This document shows, piece after piece, positions 61,043-64,000 of a stretch of 64,000 nucleotides of DNA. A program made the position numbers and the translations under genes. Source of the DNA: Ceratotherium simum simum (lineage: Eukaryota > Chordata > Mammalia > Perissodactyla > Rhinocerotidae); assembly GCF_000283155.1 (NCBI RefSeq), contig NW_004454160.1:8260081-8324080 (forward strand). Reading direction: 5' to 3'. How positions within the stretch are numbered: the first letter of the stretch is position 1; each line of letters begins with the position of its first letter. The notes under the pieces were generated by a model. That model had not been told where the DNA came from. It made no database searches and saw only the letters and a program-made list of their open reading frames with translations.

Positions 61043-61757
61043 TGCCACTCAGTTTGAACAGGTAGCAAGTGAGCAAAAATGGCAGTGCTGTCTGATAAAA
61101 GTTGAAAAGGAGAAAGATTGGAAGAGAATGTATGTTTATATAGTTATATAATTTTTTCCCCTACAAAACACAGCAGTTTATAAACATATGAACATGTGAA
61201 TGGAACCTTGTCCACTATAGCTAACTCTTGTCTAGCAATCCCAGGCTCTGGATAATGAAAGAATGTTGTAGTCTGAGACTTTCTTTTGGGGTACCAGGCA
61301 GTCTGCTCAAACTGACTCAGGGAAGAGATATATGGTTTCATCTCTGTCCCATCTACCCTCAACCAAGTAAGAACAAGAAGAAGCTCTCTCCAAGTACCCT
61401 TCCTCTTGCACAGACAAGAAGTGTCAGGAAGCCAGTGCAAGGGAAAGGAAAAATGAGCGTTGACCATGCTTTAGTGCAACTCATATCACTCTGAAGACCC
61501 CTACCTCTTCCACTCTCCCTTCTAACCTCCAGAGGGGGATGTCAGGGAGCCGCTCAGTTTCTTACATCCCCTGTCAGCTCCTTCCCAGGGCTAAGGAACC
61601 AGCCAGGACACGAGAGTCCCTCTGGATCACTTTCCAAGTGCTTAAATAGAAGCTCTAGCAGCCCGGGGTTGAGGGTGGAGGAAGGTGTGCATGCAAAGAT
61701 CTTGTGCTTTTGAGTCAGGAGATTTGAAGTGGAGGGATGAGTCAGGTATCTATATGT

Positions 61758-61987
61758 TCAGGTCTGGTCCAGCCACTCTGCCTTCTTGGGGGCCTTGCAA
61801 GTATGGACGTCCACAGTGTTTCTGCACTCCTTGCACCGCACAGCACAGCACCAGTGGAATTTGCACTCACACTGGGTGACACGGGTGACTCGAGTTGTGT
61901 CGTATCCTCGGCCACAACACATGATTTCACAACCATCTGTCCCTTTAGATGTCTTGCTGCAAACGCGGCCTGCAGTGCCTAGGGAAC
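61758..61987 (-). CDS. WNT2B: WNT2B terminal coding exon
   Basis: WNT2B is a secreted, lipid-modified Wnt ligand acting through Frizzled receptors. On the - strand the exon follows CCCAG at 61988-61992, completes a Gly codon with GT, and reads [75 protein letters not shown], then TGA at 61758-61760. It has 75 residues with 11 cysteines, matching the disulfide-rich C-terminal domain of Wnts. The [10 protein letters not shown] fingertip is the part that contacts the Frizzled cysteine-rich domain. The C-terminal [12 protein letters not shown] is specific to WNT2B. The exon is intact. All upstream exons, including the palmitoleoylated serine, are beyond the window. Confidence 0.97.
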
Positions 61988-62249
61988 CTGGGTTGGGGAA
62001 GAGAGAGAGAAAGAACCAAGTTACCTTTTACTTCAGCTGCTCTGGGTTGCCTTACCCACATCCTCATGAGGAAACCATAAGAATCCCTTGTCCTAAAAAT
62101 ATACCCACTAGCCAAAATGATCATCTCCTCCCTGCCCTCTGCACCAGACTTGTTTCTTCCCACCATCAAGCCTCCCCAAAGACCATTGACTTCACCTGCA
62201 GTGCTCTCCCTGCCAACAGACATCTCCATATCCCCTTCAAAGCCTAGCT

Positions 62250-62456
62250 TTTTGTTTGTTTGTTTGTTTATTTATTTTTCCCCCAAAGCCCCAGTAGATA
62301 GTTGTAGGTCATAGCTGCACATCCTTCTAGTTGCTGTATGTGGGACGTGGCCTCAGCATGGGCGGAGAAGCGGTGCGTCGGTGCGCGCCCGGGATCCGAA
62401 CCTGGGCCACCAGTAGCGGAGCGCACGCACTTAACCGCTAAGCCACGGGGCCAGCA
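62250..62456 (-). mobile_element. ERE-type SINE, short form
   Basis: It has a GTTT/ATTT-rich tail at the left, then CCCCCAAAGCCCCAGTAGAT, the body, and the head ending GGGGCCAGCAC near 62456. No clear target-site duplication was found. It lies in sense orientation relative to WNT2B. Confidence 0.9.
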
Positions 62457-62670
62457 CATAAACCCCAGCCTTAAAATGTTCATAATTGTTAAAACTGGGT
62501 GAGGGCTCTCTATTTATGTTTGAAATTTTCCATAATAAAAAGTTTAAAAAAAAACAGCCTATAATTTATCCTTTCCAAGAAGTCTTGCCGCAACTCTGAT
62601 CCTGCTACCATTTGTTAGTCTTTTGGTACTTAGTTTGTATTTTATTAAGTTGTACAATACAGGGAAGTAG

Positions 62671-62850
62671 TATAACATGGCCACTAAAAACATGGACCTG
62701 ACGTCAGATTGTCTATGTTTAAATCCCAGTTCTGCCACTTCTTAGCTGTGTGATTTAGCAACTTAGTTAATCTCTTTGGGCTTTAGTTTTCTCATATGAA
62801 AAGAGGCATAATAATAGCATCTAACTCAGTGGATTGTTATATCTGTAATC
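62671..62850 (+). repeat. MIR SINE
   Basis: It contains 'acatggacctgacgtcagat', 'cccagttctgccacttctta', 'gctgtgtgatttagcaactt' and 'ctcatatgaaaagaggcata'. It is well preserved. Confidence 0.9.
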
Positions 62851-63171
62851 TCTGTTCAGCTGAGGTGAACTGATTAGCATGGCTGGCTGGAGGCATACCC
62901 CTAAGGAATTCCTAATGAATATCCCATTGTCTTATCCTTTACAGTGGGAACTCTTGAAGGGTAGTGATCATGTTATCCCCTTGCTTAGAGAACGCTCAGG
63001 ACCTCATTCTGACTGATTTTAGCAAAAGAGATTCTGCCAACAGATCATAAAATCATAGAATTTTGGGTGGGATGGATCCTAAGAGAGTATCTACTCCAAC
63101 CCTTTTCCAGAGATGGGAAAGTGACTAGCCCGGGGGGTTGCAGAAGGGGGAATAGATTAACTGATTTCTAT

Positions 63172-63401
63172 AGCAGTAGTCTCCACATTCCTGGGATATG
63201 GGAAGAAAATGCTAGAACTTCTATATTTTTTATCTCATCAATTTAAAATATCTATTTCATATGTATGTTTTATAATATACATATTAGTACAATGGAACAT
63301 AGATATAATTTATTAAGTAAATATACATATATTGGAGGTACATGCTCAAATTTTTTTTAATGATAGGAGTATATAATCCAAAATATTAGGAGACCACTGC
63401 T
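63172..63401. mobile_element. Small DNA transposon with 13-bp terminal inverted repeats
   Basis: The left end is AGCAGTAGTCTCC (63172-63184) and the right end GGAGACCACTGCT (63389-63401), inverted repeats with one mismatch. The interior is AT-rich and noncoding. Flanks read TCTAT and CTAAG, partly like the TCTAGA-type target of Charlie hAT elements, but no clean 8-bp duplication is visible. Confidence 0.65.
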
Positions 63402-63512
63402 CTAAGAGTGTGGGCTGACTAGGTCTACTATATATGTTATTTTCCTAACTCCAAGGGCTGGTCTTAAGTCCTTCTCTTGAGCACCAAAAGACTCTTCTAC
63501 ACTCTGGAGCTG

Positions 63513-63717
63513 AGCTGTCCAGTGTGGTAGCCACTAGCCACATGTGGTCATTTATATTTAAATTAATTAAAATTAAATAAAATTTAAAACTTAGTTTCTT
63601 GGTCACACTAGATATATTTTAAATACTCAATAATCTCATGTGGCTAAGTGGCTACCGTATTGGAGAGCACAGATGTAGAACATTTCTATCATCACAAAGT
63701 TCAACTGGACGGTACTG
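63513..63717. mobile_element. hAT-like MER DNA transposon relic
   Basis: It begins 'gagctgtccagtgtggtagc' with 'cactagccacatgtggtcat' and ends 'aacatttctatcatcacaaa', 'gttcaactggacggtactg'. It resembles the family at 8448-9096 in its 'gtccaatagaa'-type ends and 'cacatgtggc' phrase. The family name is not certain. Confidence 0.65.
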
Positions 63718-64000
63718 CGTTGGAGGGAATTCCTGGCTCCATACTCCCTTCTGGGACAACTTTGAATTCCAGGCCCCACTTTGGATTTTATGAGACCTAA
63801 TTTATGCCTCTGAGAAAAACCAACACACATATGACTCATCCTCCCTCCTAACTCCAAAGATCCTTCCCCAAAGGTGCATTTTAGGTATGGTAGCATAGGC
63901 TTACATTTTGCATGTTATGGAATTATTTCCAGGCATTTGGAGAGTAGCCCTCTGAATTATACCACATGGGAAGAAAACATTCCTAGTGGCAGGAAATCAC

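Larger units (their letters stand above)
56556..61757. other. Convergent 3' region of ST7L and WNT2B
   Basis: This includes the ST7L 3' UTR (from 56556 rightwards) and the WNT2B 3' UTR (from 61757 leftwards), plus any spacer. On + there are AATAAA motifs at 58318-58323, 59040-59045 and 59070-59075. On the - strand I found no AATAAA; TATAAA variants read at 61177-61182, 61135-61140 and 60150-60155. Repeats inside are a MIR at the left end, an L2/MIR-like piece (60255-60410) and a MER5A-like relic (60888-61042). The ends of the transcripts cannot be fixed from sequence. Confidence 0.7.
61988..64000 (-). other. WNT2B: WNT2B intron (partial)
   Basis: This is the intron upstream of the last WNT2B exon, with acceptor on the - strand at 61988-61989. 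It holds an ERE (62250-62456), a MIR (62671-62850), a short terminal-inverted-repeat element (63172-63401) and a hAT-like relic (63513-63717). No further WNT2B exon was recognised up to 64000. Confidence 0.8.

Noticed and set aside
61786..62247. 153-codon open frame on the + strand
   Set aside because: It is the antisense shadow of the WNT2B terminal exon, continuing into the adjacent intron.
1..64000. CRISPR array, phage, operon or other prokaryote-type system
   Set aside because: Spliced mammalian genes and mammalian retroposons fill the window; no spaced repeat array or polycistronic gene order is present.

Overview
This is eukaryotic, mammalian nuclear DNA: AT-rich, with GT-AG introns and a dense load of LINE and SINE retroposons. 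Nineteen copies of tRNA-headed SINEs with the perissodactyl ERE signature (GGCCGGCCC start, GTGGCTTAGCGGTTAAG A-box region, GGGTTCGGATCC B-box region) place it in an odd-toed ungulate. Several copies differ from the horse ERE1 consensus as I remember it, so rhinoceros or tapir is as likely as horse; the species is an inference. An exact 100-base N run lies at 12276-12375.

Two protein-coding genes are present, converging tail to tail. ST7L (suppression of tumorigenicity 7-like) runs on the + strand and supplies its last nine coding exons: 9942-10096, 11600-11697, 11962-12076, 14349-14421, 15339-15441, 32925-33075, 36228-36320, 42942-43081 and a terminal exon at 56526. The reading frame and splice phases are continuous across all of them, giving about 318 residues before a stop at 56553-56555. 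WNT2B is on the - strand; only its terminal coding exon (61758-61987, 75 residues plus stop) lies in the window. The stop codons are about 5.2 kb apart. ST7L-WNT2B adjacency is conserved mammalian synteny (human 1p13).

Layout: 1-9941 is an ST7L intron dominated by a nearly full-length, decayed L1 (about 0.9-7.7 kb) with four nested EREs, followed by a DNA transposon with another ERE. 10.1-15.4 kb is a cluster of five ST7L exons. 15.4-32.9 kb is a 17.5 kb intron filled with truncated L1s in both orientations, EREs, an L2 and a MIR. 33-43 kb carries three more exons with L1 fragments and a head-to-head ERE pair. 43.1-56.5 kb is a long intron whose first 9 kb is almost free of SINEs and L1s. 56.5-61.8 kb is the converging 3' region, and 62-64 kb is a WNT2B intron.

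The most interesting biological signal is the end of ST7L. The terminal exon overlaps a MIR SINE, which appears to encode the C-terminal tail of the human isoform. In this genome a TAG nine codons into that exon, plus a one-base deletion further on, remove the tail. I found no operon, CRISPR, phage or other new gene system. The remaining findings concern retroposon structure and noncoding architecture.
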